From JBDRNO01 sp043811005 (GTDB lineage: Bacteria > Bacteroidota > Bacteroidia > NORP154), in contig JBDRNO010000073.1 in NCBI GenBank assembly GCA_043811005.1, forward strand, positions 1 through 9,855: a stretch of DNA of 9,855 nt, written 5' to 3'. The notes under the pieces are model-generated. The model worked only from the letters and a program-made list of their open reading frames with translations. It made no database searches and was not told the DNA's origin. How positions within the stretch are numbered: the stretch's first letter is position 1; every line of letters begins with the position of its first letter. This document shows, in pieces, positions 1 to 7,078 of this stretch. Both the position numbers and the translations under genes were made by a program.

Positions 1-5
1 AATCC

Positions 6-35
6 TTGCTGTATAGTAGTTCAAGTATAATTTTA
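6..35 (+). promoter_or_regulatory. Possible Bacteroidota-type promoter upstream of the first glycosyltransferase
   Basis: A TTG at 6-8 lies 19 bp before TAATTTTA at 28-35. This resembles the Bacteroidota housekeeping promoter (-33 TTG, -7 TAnnTTTG) with one mismatch at the last base. It would place transcription initiation near 42 and give a leader of about 40 nt before the ATG at 80. The region is AT-rich, so chance matches are likely, and the gene upstream of the window could instead read through. Confidence 0.18.
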
Positions 36-79
36 CAAATATTGTGGCCAAATGTGGCAAAGATTTAAATTGAAATGGA

Positions 80-1384
80 ATGCATCCCTTAAATAAAAAC
101 ATATTTGTCTTCGTTGTATGCGGAGCTGATAAACATATTCAGACGTTAAATTTTTCATTGAGGTATTTAAAGCATTTCTCCCGTAATGAGATCATTGTTG
201 TAACAGACCTAAGCAGAAATAATATTGATATTGACCATGATAATGTTTTAAATATTCATACTCCTGACAAATTCAACCATCATCAGGCGAGCATATTTCT
301 TAAGGTCAGTTTGCATAAGATCTTGGATACGGAGCATAATTATTGTTACTTAGACAGTGATGTGATAGCTGTAGATGAAAGAGTGGATGAGGTCTTTAAC
401 TATAAAACCGGACCTGTAACGTTTGCCTCCGACCATTGCTCATTGCGTGAATTCAGCCCGAATGCAATGAACTGCGGATGCAATGAAAACAGAATAAACA
501 ACATAAAGCTTTTGACCCGTCTTGAGAAAGAATATTTTCAGTTAGAACAGGAGTACTTTGTGCGGGAAAAGGCATTTCGTGATAAATATGTGCCCAAAGA
601 CCCGGAAATATTTGAAAGATATGAGCAATTGCAGGAGATAATAAATGAATACTGCATAACATACAAACGTTTTCTGAAAGTCCCATCCTTTATCCAGTTC
701 GTGCTGGCACATCTCAATCCTGAAAAATATAATTTCGAGCATTATTTAACACTTCACGGAGACTTTAAATGGGACCATAGAGAAAAAAAAGTATTTGATT
801 CTGAAAATAATTTCCTCTTCGATGCAGCAGCAATCCCTCCTCAATATCCCTCTTATTATAAACATATTAAAGACAACAGTAATTTTATATGGAATGATGA
901 GAGCAATTTTTGGGTGGACGAAAACAGAAATGATATATACGCTGCCGCAAGATGTGATCATTTAAGAGAGGCAATCCGGAAAAAATTTAAAGTGAATATT
1001 CCGGATAATAACTGGCTTCACTGGAACGGAGGGGTATTTTTATTTGACCGTTCCTCGGTAGAATTTATGAACACGTGGTGTGAACATACAATGGAGATAT
1101 TTAAAGATAATGATTGGAAAACCAGGGACCAGGGTGCTTTGATAGTAACTGCATGGAAGTGCAAATTACACGATCAAAAAAGATTGCCGGCTGAATTTAA
1201 TTTTCTCGCAGATTTTAATAACGAGCATTTAAGATTCGATATAGAAAAGGGCTTTAGCTTTGATAATTTTAAAACAACCCTTCATCCCTCTTTTCTTCAC
1301 ATATATCATAATTTTGGGAAAAAAGGTTGGGATGTGTGGGATTATATTGAAGGATTATCTTCGAAAAGTAAGATCGTAATTTGA
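80..1384 (+). CDS. GT-A fold glycosyltransferase, GT8-like, with a large internal insertion
   Basis: Likely transfers a sugar from a nucleotide-diphospho-sugar donor to a surface-glycan acceptor in the cytoplasm. Seen: a Rossmann-like N-terminus (IFVFVVCGADK), then YCYLDSDV with a DxD metal/donor motif at residues 92-94, HWNGGVFLFD around 314-322, DQGAL at 350-354 and HIYHNFGKKGW from 407. The order DxD, NxG, DQ, HxxG..K.W follows the known GT8 pattern. No signal peptide or membrane segment is visible. About 220 residues separate the DxD from the NGG motif, much more than in ordinary GT8 enzymes; residues 135-190 of this stretch are charged and helical or coiled-coil-like. The ATG at 80 sits in an A-rich context without a Shine-Dalgarno, normal for this phylum. 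The donor and acceptor cannot be told. The neighbouring gene is a second glycosyltransferase, suggesting the edge of a glycan locus. Confidence 0.72.
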   Translation: MHPLNKNIFVFVVCGADKHIQTLNFSLRYLKHFSRNEIIVVTDLSRNNIDIDHDNVLNIHTPDKFNHHQASIFLKVSLHKILDTEHNYCYLDSDVIAVDERVDEVFNYKTGPVTFASDHCSLREFSPNAMNCGCNENRINNIKLLTRLEKEYFQLEQEYFVREKAFRDKYVPKDPEIFERYEQLQEIINEYCITYKRFLKVPSFIQFVLAHLNPEKYNFEHYLTLHGDFKWDHREKKVFDSENNFLFDAAAIPPQYPSYYKHIKDNSNFIWNDESNFWVDENRNDIYAAARCDHLREAIRKKFKVNIPDNNWLHWNGGVFLFDRSSVEFMNTWCEHTMEIFKDNDWKTRDQGALIVTAWKCKLHDQKRLPAEFNFLADFNNEHLRFDIEKGFSFDNFKTTLHPSFLHIYHNFGKKGWDVWDYIEGLSSKSKIVI

Positions 1385-1428
1385 TTAAAAAAATCATATA
1401 GAATTAAGTTGAGTAAAAAAATAATGTT

Positions 1429-1516
1429 ACTGGGTACTGGGTGCTGGGTACTGGGTGGTTTATACTGGTTGCGAAGTTTGAGTATAAAATCAACAACCCA
1501 GAACCCAGAGCCCAGA
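1429..1516. repeat. Inverted heptamer arrays forming a long stem-loop between two glycosyltransferase genes
   Basis: Four tandem 7-mers (A/G)CTGGGT occupy 1429-1456. Three inverse 7-mers (A/G)CCCAGA occupy 1496-1516. Positions 1437-1456 and 1496-1515 pair at 17 of 20 bases. Inside this pair, TTTATACT at 1459-1466 is perfectly complementary to AGTATAAA at 1481-1488, leaving a 14-nt loop. It resembles the dispersed intergenic repeats of many Bacteroidota genomes. It has no T-tract, so a classical terminator is unlikely, although it could slow transcription or protect an mRNA end. Confidence 0.8.
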
Positions 1517-1572
1517 AACTGAATATTAAATGCACAAAAGGTAGATTCTAATATAAATTCTATTTTAAAAAA

Positions 1573-2379
1573 TTGAAATTTCGAGATAATAAAATAATTC
1601 ACGGCTTATGGATAGGAAGTTCTTTATCTAAAATAGAGCTATTAACTATCCATTCCTTCCTCAGCTACGGGCATGATTTTCATCTCTGGGTTTATGACAA
1701 AATAAACACGAAACTTCCTCCCGGTGTCCGATTAAGAGATGCCGCTTCTATCATACCCCATGATAAGATATTCCGGTATAGATACACCAACCAGTTTGGA
1801 CATGGCAAAGGTAGTTTTGCCGGTTTTTCAGATATTTTCCGGTACAAGCTGCTCTACGAGCATGGAGGATGGTGGGTTGATATGGATGTATGCTGTTTAA
1901 AACCATTTGACTTTGCTTCACCCTATGTCTTCCGCACACACCATCATTTACCTGCTGTTGGAAATGTCATGAAATGCCCAAAGGGAAGCCGGCTGATGCA
2001 ACTATGTTACGAAAGTGCATCAAAAAATATTGATGAATTCAACACCGACTGGCACAAACCATTGACAATTCTCAATGAAAACATTAATAAATTAGGATTG
2101 TCGAATTATATTATAGATATCTCAAACCAGGATGAATGGAACTATTTGAGAAAACTCATAACAAAAAACATACAACCTCCAGATGATTGGTATGCCATTC
2201 ATTGGGCAAATGAAAACTGGCGGGCGATCAACCTGACAAAGGAATATTTTAGAAGGAATTCCACTATTGGCAGCTTAATGAAAAAATTCGGTTTAACGGA
2301 AAATAACCTAAGCTGGAAGGCAAAAATATTGTATGAAATAAAGTTGTCGCTGGCTTATGGAATATTAAAGAAAATGTAG
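1573..2379 (+). CDS. GT32-like glycosyltransferase (DXD sugar-binding family, capsular polysaccharide type)
   Basis: The N-terminus KIIHGLWIG matches the usual IPKIIHQ.WIG opening of this family. The block FSDIFRYKLLYEHGGWWVDM contains the conserved Ser-Asp (Asp87), Arg90 and GG, and leads into a DMD metal/donor motif at residues 103-105, followed by C.LKPFD. AIHWANENW near residue 208 fits the family's C-terminal His/Trp motif. Predicted to be a cytosolic GT-A enzyme adding a hexose to an oligosaccharide or lipid-linked acceptor. The start is TTG at 1573: the frame is closed by TAA at 1549-1551 and has no ATG before the conserved HGLWIG block, so TTG is the only reasonable choice. The 268-residue length is normal. 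It lies 188 bp after the previous glycosyltransferase, with the heptamer stem-loop between them, so co-transcription is possible but not shown. Confidence 0.8.
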   Translation: MKFRDNKIIHGLWIGSSLSKIELLTIHSFLSYGHDFHLWVYDKINTKLPPGVRLRDAASIIPHDKIFRYRYTNQFGHGKGSFAGFSDIFRYKLLYEHGGWWVDMDVCCLKPFDFASPYVFRTHHHLPAVGNVMKCPKGSRLMQLCYESASKNIDEFNTDWHKPLTILNENINKLGLSNYIIDISNQDEWNYLRKLITKNIQPPDDWYAIHWANENWRAINLTKEYFRRNSTIGSLMKKFGLTENNLSWKAKILYEIKLSLAYGILKKM

Positions 2380-2395
2380 TCATTTTTTAAGGACA

Positions 2396-2403
2396 TAGAT
2401 TTG
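2396..2403 (+). promoter_or_regulatory. Possible -7 element upstream of the CHU_C surface protein gene
   Basis: TAGATTTG matches the Bacteroidota -7 consensus TAnnTTTG exactly, and the next gene starts at 2536. No TTG is present at the expected -33 spacing, so this is only half a promoter. The rest of the 156-bp gap (2380-2535) is AT-rich with T-runs and shows no clear terminator for the glycosyltransferase before it. Confidence 0.15.
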
Positions 2404-2535
2404 TAAATTAATTTAAAATTTGGAACATTTTAATAACTTTCTTCGTAGAAATAAATTTAAAGGAAATAAAATTCTGTATTTTTTCATTTTTTCTTTGAAT
2501 AAATGTTTTTTATTTGGTTCTGACTTGACCAGCTT

Positions 2536-5145
2536 ATGATGTTTAAAAGTTATATTCATATTACCTTCTTGCGGATGTTCCAGGCATTTATCTGGACACT
2601 TTGCTTTTTATTGTTCCTGGTTGTGCCCCAAAGCTATGCTCAATATTCCACATTATTAACGGAAGATTTTGATGCCTGTGCTGAAGGAATTCTTCCTATT
2701 TGCGGATGGAATGAAACAGGTAATGGCAGTCCATGGACTACCACAAACAATTCGTGTGCGATAACAGGTCTTTACAGTTTAGCCATTGGAAGCGATGCTG
2801 CTTATTGCGAATACAACAGGGATTTTACCATGTCCAACAGGATCGCATATATGGGGTTTTCTTCATTAGGATATCAAATGTTGAACATAAGTTTTAATTG
2901 GACAGGCATTGGTGAACCCGGGATTGATTATGGAATGGTCGTTTATTCGACAGACGGAGTTACCTGGACTAACGTATCCGGAACACAATATCAAGGTCAG
3001 CCGGCTATCCAGGCAGTTAGTAATCTAACTATACCAAACCCCATAGATAATGATCCTACGGTTTATATCGGGTTTAGATGGATAGATAATGACAATACCG
3101 GAAATTTCCCGGGTTTCACAGTGGATGATATTGTAATACAGGGAGAGCAGATGGAGCCCAATATTCCGCCTGCACCAACGAGTAATTCTCCCGGATGTGA
3201 TTCAGTGATTATCACACGTAGCGGCCCCCCCCCCTCGCCATCTAATGTTGTATGGTACTGGCAGGGTACAACTTGCGGGACGAGCACAACAGTCTCGGGC
3301 GCTACATATATTGCATATACATCCGGAACATATTATATCAGGGCTTATAACACGGTTTCGGGACAATGGTCTACGGATTGTGACAGTATCACAGTAACGG
3401 TTGTTCCTCCTCCTGTTGCCAATTCAGGCCCTGGGGGTGACGAATGCGACCTCGATTTCACTTTCAGCGCTGTTCTGAGTACAGGAACGGGAACATGGAC
3501 ACAGCAATCAGGTCCTGGCACTAGCATTTTTTCCGACCCTAACGACCCAAACGCCACCGTCATCGTTGCTAGCTATGGTTCATATATTTTTCTGTGGACA
3601 GAGGTCTTCGGCGGCTGTTCAGATATTAATTCGGTAATAGTTAATTTCTATGAACAACCCGTTGCAGATGCGGGTTCCGGGGGTAGTGAATGTGACACCA
3701 CTTTCACCTTTAATGCTGTTCCAAGTATGGGAACGGGAACCTGGACACAGCAATCAGGTACTGGCACCAGCGCTTTTTCCGATCCTAACAACCCCTCAGC
3801 TACAGTTACTGTTTCCGCCTACGGCACTTATGTATTTCTCTGGACGGAAGTAAATGCGGGATGTTCGAATGGTGCTTCAGTAACCGTTAATTTTTATGAG
3901 CAGCCAACAGCAAATGCTGGTTCGGGAGGTGATGAATGTGACCTCAATTTTTTATTTAATGCCGTATCCAATATAGGTGTGGGAACCTGGACAATGCAAT
4001 TCGGGCCAAGTATAGCATCCTATTCGCCTAATGATGCCAGTCCAACTGCTACAGTCACCGTCTCTGCTTATGGAGCTTATTTATTCAGGTGGACAGAAGT
4101 AAACGGGATTTGTTCGGATTATAGTGAAATAACGGTTAATTTTTATGAGCAACCTGTTGCAGATGCCGGTTCGGGAGGTGATGAATGTGATACAACTTTT
4201 ACCTTTAATGCCACTCCAAGTGCCGGAATAGGAGGATGGACTCAACTTTCAGGTCCCGGAACAACAACTTTTTCCAATGTGAACAGTCCATCCGCTATTG
4301 CTACAGTTTCTGATTACGGCACGTACGTGTTCAGGTGGTCAGAAGGCAACGGCCCCTGTTTGAGTTTTGATGATGTAACCGTTAGTTTCTATCAGCAACC
4401 GGTGGCTGATGCCGGCATAGGGGGTGACGAATGTGACCTTGACTTTGTATTCACCGCAAAACCAGGTGTAGGAATAGGATTCTGGACCCAGCAGTTCGGA
4501 CCTGACATCAGCACGTTTTCCAATCCCGCAGCTCCTAACGGCACCGTTACTATTACGGCTTCCGGCATGTACGTGTTCAGGTGGACAGTGATCAACGGCC
4601 CATGTTCTGACTATGAAGATATATATGTCAATTTCTACACACCCCCGGTTGCAAATGCAGGTGATGATACAACAATCAGTTTGGGATATAGTATTCCATT
4701 GAATGGACAAGGAGGGATTAACTATTCATGGTCACCTGATCTTGGTTTAGATTATCCCGATATAGCTAATCCAATAGCCACTCCATTAGAAACAACCACG
4801 TATACGCTGACAATAACCGATATTAACGGATGTGTGGATTCTGCTGAAATAACAATCAGTGTTGTTGTGGATTATAACTTTATCATCTCAAATCTGATGA
4901 CACCCAATGGTGATGGTTATAATGACACATGGAATATTGATTTTATTGAACTTTATCCATTCTGTGATGTTATGATTTATAACAGGTATGGCAACTTACT
5001 GTTCAACACAGCAGGATACATCAACGATTGGGATGGCACTTATAATGGCACCAATCTGCCCGATGGAACTTACTATTATGTGATAAAATGCCCGGGTTCA
5101 GAAATAATATTTAAAGGAGTAATTACGATTTTAAGGGGAAATTAA
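2536..5145 (+). CDS. Secreted multi-domain surface protein with type B (CHU_C) type IX secretion signal
   Basis: A likely adhesin or gliding/attachment protein, exported by Sec and then by the type IX secretion system. Domain order: signal peptide 1-35 ending SYA|Q; MAM or jelly-roll-like module about 37-204; Ig-like module about 207-290 with the typical VVWYWQG...YYIRAY pattern; five tandem repeats of 82-83 residues at 293-703, each with a Cys in (D/S)ECD and another near the end; a PKD-like module 704-779; and a gliding-motility-associated C-terminal domain (TIGR04131/CHU_C) about 779-869, seen as TPNGDGYND (from 789), IYNRYGN, DWDGTYNG, LPDGTYYY and a terminal kGVITILR. ATG at 2536, 2539 or 2575 could start it; the last gives a more compact signal peptide. 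Codons 230-233 contain a C10 run that could switch the gene off by slippage. The next gene is a PorP/SprF homologue, the usual partner of this sorting class. The ligand is unknown. Confidence 0.88.
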   Translation: MMFKSYIHITFLRMFQAFIWTLCFLLFLVVPQSYAQYSTLLTEDFDACAEGILPICGWNETGNGSPWTTTNNSCAITGLYSLAIGSDAAYCEYNRDFTMSNRIAYMGFSSLGYQMLNISFNWTGIGEPGIDYGMVVYSTDGVTWTNVSGTQYQGQPAIQAVSNLTIPNPIDNDPTVYIGFRWIDNDNTGNFPGFTVDDIVIQGEQMEPNIPPAPTSNSPGCDSVIITRSGPPPSPSNVVWYWQGTTCGTSTTVSGATYIAYTSGTYYIRAYNTVSGQWSTDCDSITVTVVPPPVANSGPGGDECDLDFTFSAVLSTGTGTWTQQSGPGTSIFSDPNDPNATVIVASYGSYIFLWTEVFGGCSDINSVIVNFYEQPVADAGSGGSECDTTFTFNAVPSMGTGTWTQQSGTGTSAFSDPNNPSATVTVSAYGTYVFLWTEVNAGCSNGASVTVNFYEQPTANAGSGGDECDLNFLFNAVSNIGVGTWTMQFGPSIASYSPNDASPTATVTVSAYGAYLFRWTEVNGICSDYSEITVNFYEQPVADAGSGGDECDTTFTFNATPSAGIGGWTQLSGPGTTTFSNVNSPSAIATVSDYGTYVFRWSEGNGPCLSFDDVTVSFYQQPVADAGIGGDECDLDFVFTAKPGVGIGFWTQQFGPDISTFSNPAAPNGTVTITASGMYVFRWTVINGPCSDYEDIYVNFYTPPVANAGDDTTISLGYSIPLNGQGGINYSWSPDLGLDYPDIANPIATPLETTTYTLTITDINGCVDSAEITISVVVDYNFIISNLMTPNGDGYNDTWNIDFIELYPFCDVMIYNRYGNLLFNTAGYINDWDGTYNGTNLPDGTYYYVIKCPGSEIIFKGVITILRGN
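3225..3234 (+). repeat. C10 homopolymer inside the surface protein gene (candidate phase-variation tract)
   Basis: Ten consecutive C residues encode the end of Gly and three Pro in RSGPPPSPS. With ten C the frame is open to the end at 5145. Reading the sequence by hand, eleven C would hit TAA at 3243-3245, directly after the tract. Nine C would hit TAA at 3395-3397. Either change removes all repeats and the secretion signal. No other G/C run approaches this length in the window. Sequencing or assembly error in the tract length is possible. Confidence 0.85.
3412..4644 (+). repeat. Five tandem 246-249 bp coding repeats in the surface protein
   Basis: Units start at 3412, 3658, 3904, 4153 and 4399, with lengths 82, 82, 83, 82 and 82 residues. 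The shared pattern is PVADAG.GG(D/S)ECD, F.F.A, GTWTQQ.GP, ATVTVS.YG.YVFRWTE, G.CSD, VTVNFYEQ. Each unit has two conserved Cys about 60 residues apart, suggesting one disulfide per domain. DNA similarity is patchy: a 23-nt identical run joins units 3 and 4, and 18-nt and 16-nt runs join units 1/2 and 4/5. Recombination could therefore change the copy number. Confidence 0.92.
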
Positions 5146-5161
5146 GTAGAGACGAGAAAGG

Positions 5162-5199
5162 AAGAAGTAGAGACGCGATGCATCGCGCCTCTACTTCTT
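5162..5199. repeat. 38-bp near-perfect palindrome between the surface protein and PorP-like genes
   Basis: The 19-bp arms meet at GATGC|GCATC-type symmetry between 5180 and 5181 and have a single A/C mismatch (5173/5188). The core GTAGAGACGCGATGCATCGC resembles dispersed GTAGAGACG...CTCTAC repeats known from Bacteroidota and cyanobacterial intergenic DNA. An extra half-copy, GTAGAGACG, lies at 5146-5154 right after the stop codon. The hairpin ends 13 nt before the next ATG. It has no T-tract, so partial attenuation or RNA stabilisation is more likely than full termination. Confidence 0.88.
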
Positions 5200-5212
5200 G
5201 AAATCTAATACC

Positions 5213-7078
5213 ATGAAAAAAATATTATTTACTGTTATAATGTGGATGTTGCTCACTGATATGCTATTCAGTCAGCAAATTCCACTATACAGTCAATATT
5301 ACTTCAATCCTTTTATTTATAACCCTTCAATGACAGGCAGTGACGACCAGGTAAACGCCTTTTTGATTTACAGATCGCAGTGGGCTGACATGCCGGGTGG
5401 CCCCGTTACCACGGCATTAACCCTTGATGGCCCCGTTAAGGAGAAAAAGATCGGGTTGGGTCTGAGCTTATTTGATGACAGGACTGGTTATACCGAAAGG
5501 ATCGCATTATATGGTTCTTTTGCTTACCGGGTTAATCTTTTCCTGAACAGTAAGCTATCGTTTGGTCTGTCATTCGGGGCTCTTGAAAACAGGATAGATT
5601 TTTCGGAAGTGGTGGTTAAAGATCAGAACGATCCATCGCTATTCGACCAATATGAGAAAAAAGCTGTGATAGACGGTAATTTTGGAGTATCATATTTGTT
5701 GAAAAATTTTGAATTGGGATTTGCCATTCCCCAGATAATGGCTAACTCGTTGAAATATGAGGGTAATAATTCCAGGATATTCTATGAACTGTCAAGACAT
5801 TACCTGGCTTCTGTTAAATATACTTTTAATATCAATAAGGAAAAAAATATTTCGTTCTACCCATTGATTTTAATGAGGTCTGTATCAGGAGCCCCTCTTC
5901 AATATGATGTTAATGCAGTATTCAATTGGAAAAATATAGGATGGTTAGGTGTATGTTATAAAAGTAATTATGCAATAAGTTGCAATGCGAGGATTAAAAT
6001 AGCCAACAAATTAAGTATTGGTTATGCTTATGATATAATAACAAGTTCAATAAATAGTTATGCCGGCACAAGCCATGAAATATTGTTAGGTTATACTTTT
6101 GGTGATTCCGGCAAGAAGGAATATCAGGAGAAACTGGATAGTGTGTTAGCCGAATTAATGGAAAAGGAAGAGGATTTGGAGCAAAGATACAATCTGATCA
6201 TTGCCCAAGCCGATTCGTTATTCAATGCGGAAGAATATGTCAAAGCCAAGTCAGCTTACAATAAAGCATTAGGGATCAAACCCAATGAACAATACCCAAA
6301 GGATAAGTTAGCGGAAATAGATAAGTTGCTTGAGGACAAATACAACAATACCATTGCTGCTGCCGATAAGTATTTTAATTCGGGGGCTTACAACCTTGCC
6401 AAAGAAAAGTATCAGGAAGCTCTTATGTACAATCCCGATTCTGAATACGCCAGGGACAGGTTGACGGAAATAAATAATTTACTTGAAGATAAATACAATA
6501 GAGCGGTTTCCGCTGCCGATTCTCTCTTTAGTGCCCAGGCTTTCGAACTAGCCAAGGAAAAGTACCAGGAAGCGCTAATGTATAATCCAGATGCTCAACA
6601 CCCAAAAAACAGGATTTCTAAGATAGAGAGGATACTTAAATTATTTGAAGACAAATACCGTATTGCTATTTCCGCTGCCGACTCCTTATATATGTTGCCG
6701 GATTACATTAAGGCCAAAGAGAAATATCAGGAAGCATTAAAATTCAAACCAAACGCACTGTATCCCAAAGACATGATAGACCAAATAGATAAGAAGGATC
6801 AGGCGGGTAAAATCCGATTGACCAAAAGCAGTGATTTTCTTGATGAAAGCGGCATGCCTGCTGCGAAAGGCTTTTACATTGTTATGGGGTCATTTTTGAG
6901 TGATGATAATGCAGAAAGATTTAAGAAGAAAAATGGTTATAAAAGCGTATTTAATAAACAGAGAAAATTTCATTACTGCTACATGATACGATTAGACACC
7001 TATGAGAAAGCAAGGGAAATATTATTAAAGGAGGCAAGGGGAAAAGTTTCTGATTCCTGGCTTTATATTTTAAAATGA
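5213..7078 (+). CDS. PorP/SprF-family outer-membrane protein fused to TPR-like repeats and a SPOR domain
   Basis: Probable outer-membrane partner for export or anchoring of the CHU_C protein encoded just upstream, as SprF is for SprB in Flavobacterium. Seen (numbering from the ATG at 5213): signal peptide about 1-20, MKKILFTVIMWMLLTDMLFS; PorP/SprF barrel about 21-296 with the family opening YSQYYFNPFIYNPSMTGSDD, then YRSQWADMPGGP and IGLGLSLFDDRTG; linker; four TPR-like repeats about 324-530; C-terminal SPOR domain about 552-621 (GFYIVMGSF, NAERF, GYKSV, YMIRLDTYEKAREIL, DSWLYIL). SPOR domains bind glycan strands lacking stem peptides. Ordinary PorP/SprF proteins are about 300-350 residues and stop after the barrel; this one is about 621. 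A TTG at 5198 is in frame, but it overlaps the palindrome and precedes the hydrophobic leader, so ATG 5213 is preferred. The stop overlaps the next start by 4 bp. Confidence 0.87.
   Translation: MKKILFTVIMWMLLTDMLFSQQIPLYSQYYFNPFIYNPSMTGSDDQVNAFLIYRSQWADMPGGPVTTALTLDGPVKEKKIGLGLSLFDDRTGYTERIALYGSFAYRVNLFLNSKLSFGLSFGALENRIDFSEVVVKDQNDPSLFDQYEKKAVIDGNFGVSYLLKNFELGFAIPQIMANSLKYEGNNSRIFYELSRHYLASVKYTFNINKEKNISFYPLILMRSVSGAPLQYDVNAVFNWKNIGWLGVCYKSNYAISCNARIKIANKLSIGYAYDIITSSINSYAGTSHEILLGYTFGDSGKKEYQEKLDSVLAELMEKEEDLEQRYNLIIAQADSLFNAEEYVKAKSAYNKALGIKPNEQYPKDKLAEIDKLLEDKYNNTIAAADKYFNSGAYNLAKEKYQEALMYNPDSEYARDRLTEINNLLEDKYNRAVSAADSLFSAQAFELAKEKYQEALMYNPDAQHPKNRISKIERILKLFEDKYRIAISAADSLYMLPDYIKAKEKYQEALKFKPNALYPKDMIDQIDKKDQAGKIRLTKSSDFLDESGMPAAKGFYIVMGSFLSDDNAERFKKKNGYKSVFNKQRKFHYCYMIRLDTYEKAREILLKEARGKVSDSWLYILK
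6182..6802 (+). repeat. Four TPR-like repeats in the PorP-type protein
   Basis: Units start near 6182, 6335, 6488 and 6650, spaced 51, 51 and 54 residues. The pattern is DKYN..IAAADSLF....Y..AKEKYQEAL..KPN..YPKD.I.EID. Units 2 and 3 both encode AKEKYQEALMYNPD but differ mostly at synonymous third positions (AAA/AAG, TAT/TAC, GCT/GCG, CCC/CCA). The duplication is therefore old and kept by protein-level selection, unlike the patchily identical repeats of the upstream gene. Confidence 0.85.

Noticed and set aside
1342..1602. Minus-strand open frame of 86 codons across the gap between the glycosyltransferases
   Set aside because: It runs through the heptamer stem-loop and both gene ends, and its translation is repeat-derived and Phe/Ile-rich without any domain.
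4339..4710. A 123-codon open frame on the minus strand inside the surface protein gene, with others at 3063-3563
   Set aside because: These lie antisense to a well-supported repeat-domain gene. The repeats produce similar antisense translations, and none shows a recognisable domain or start context.
5198..5212. TTG at 5198 as the start of the PorP-like protein
   Set aside because: It overlaps the 3' arm of the palindrome and adds MKSNT before a standard MKKILFTV signal peptide. The ATG at 5213 gives the expected N-terminus.
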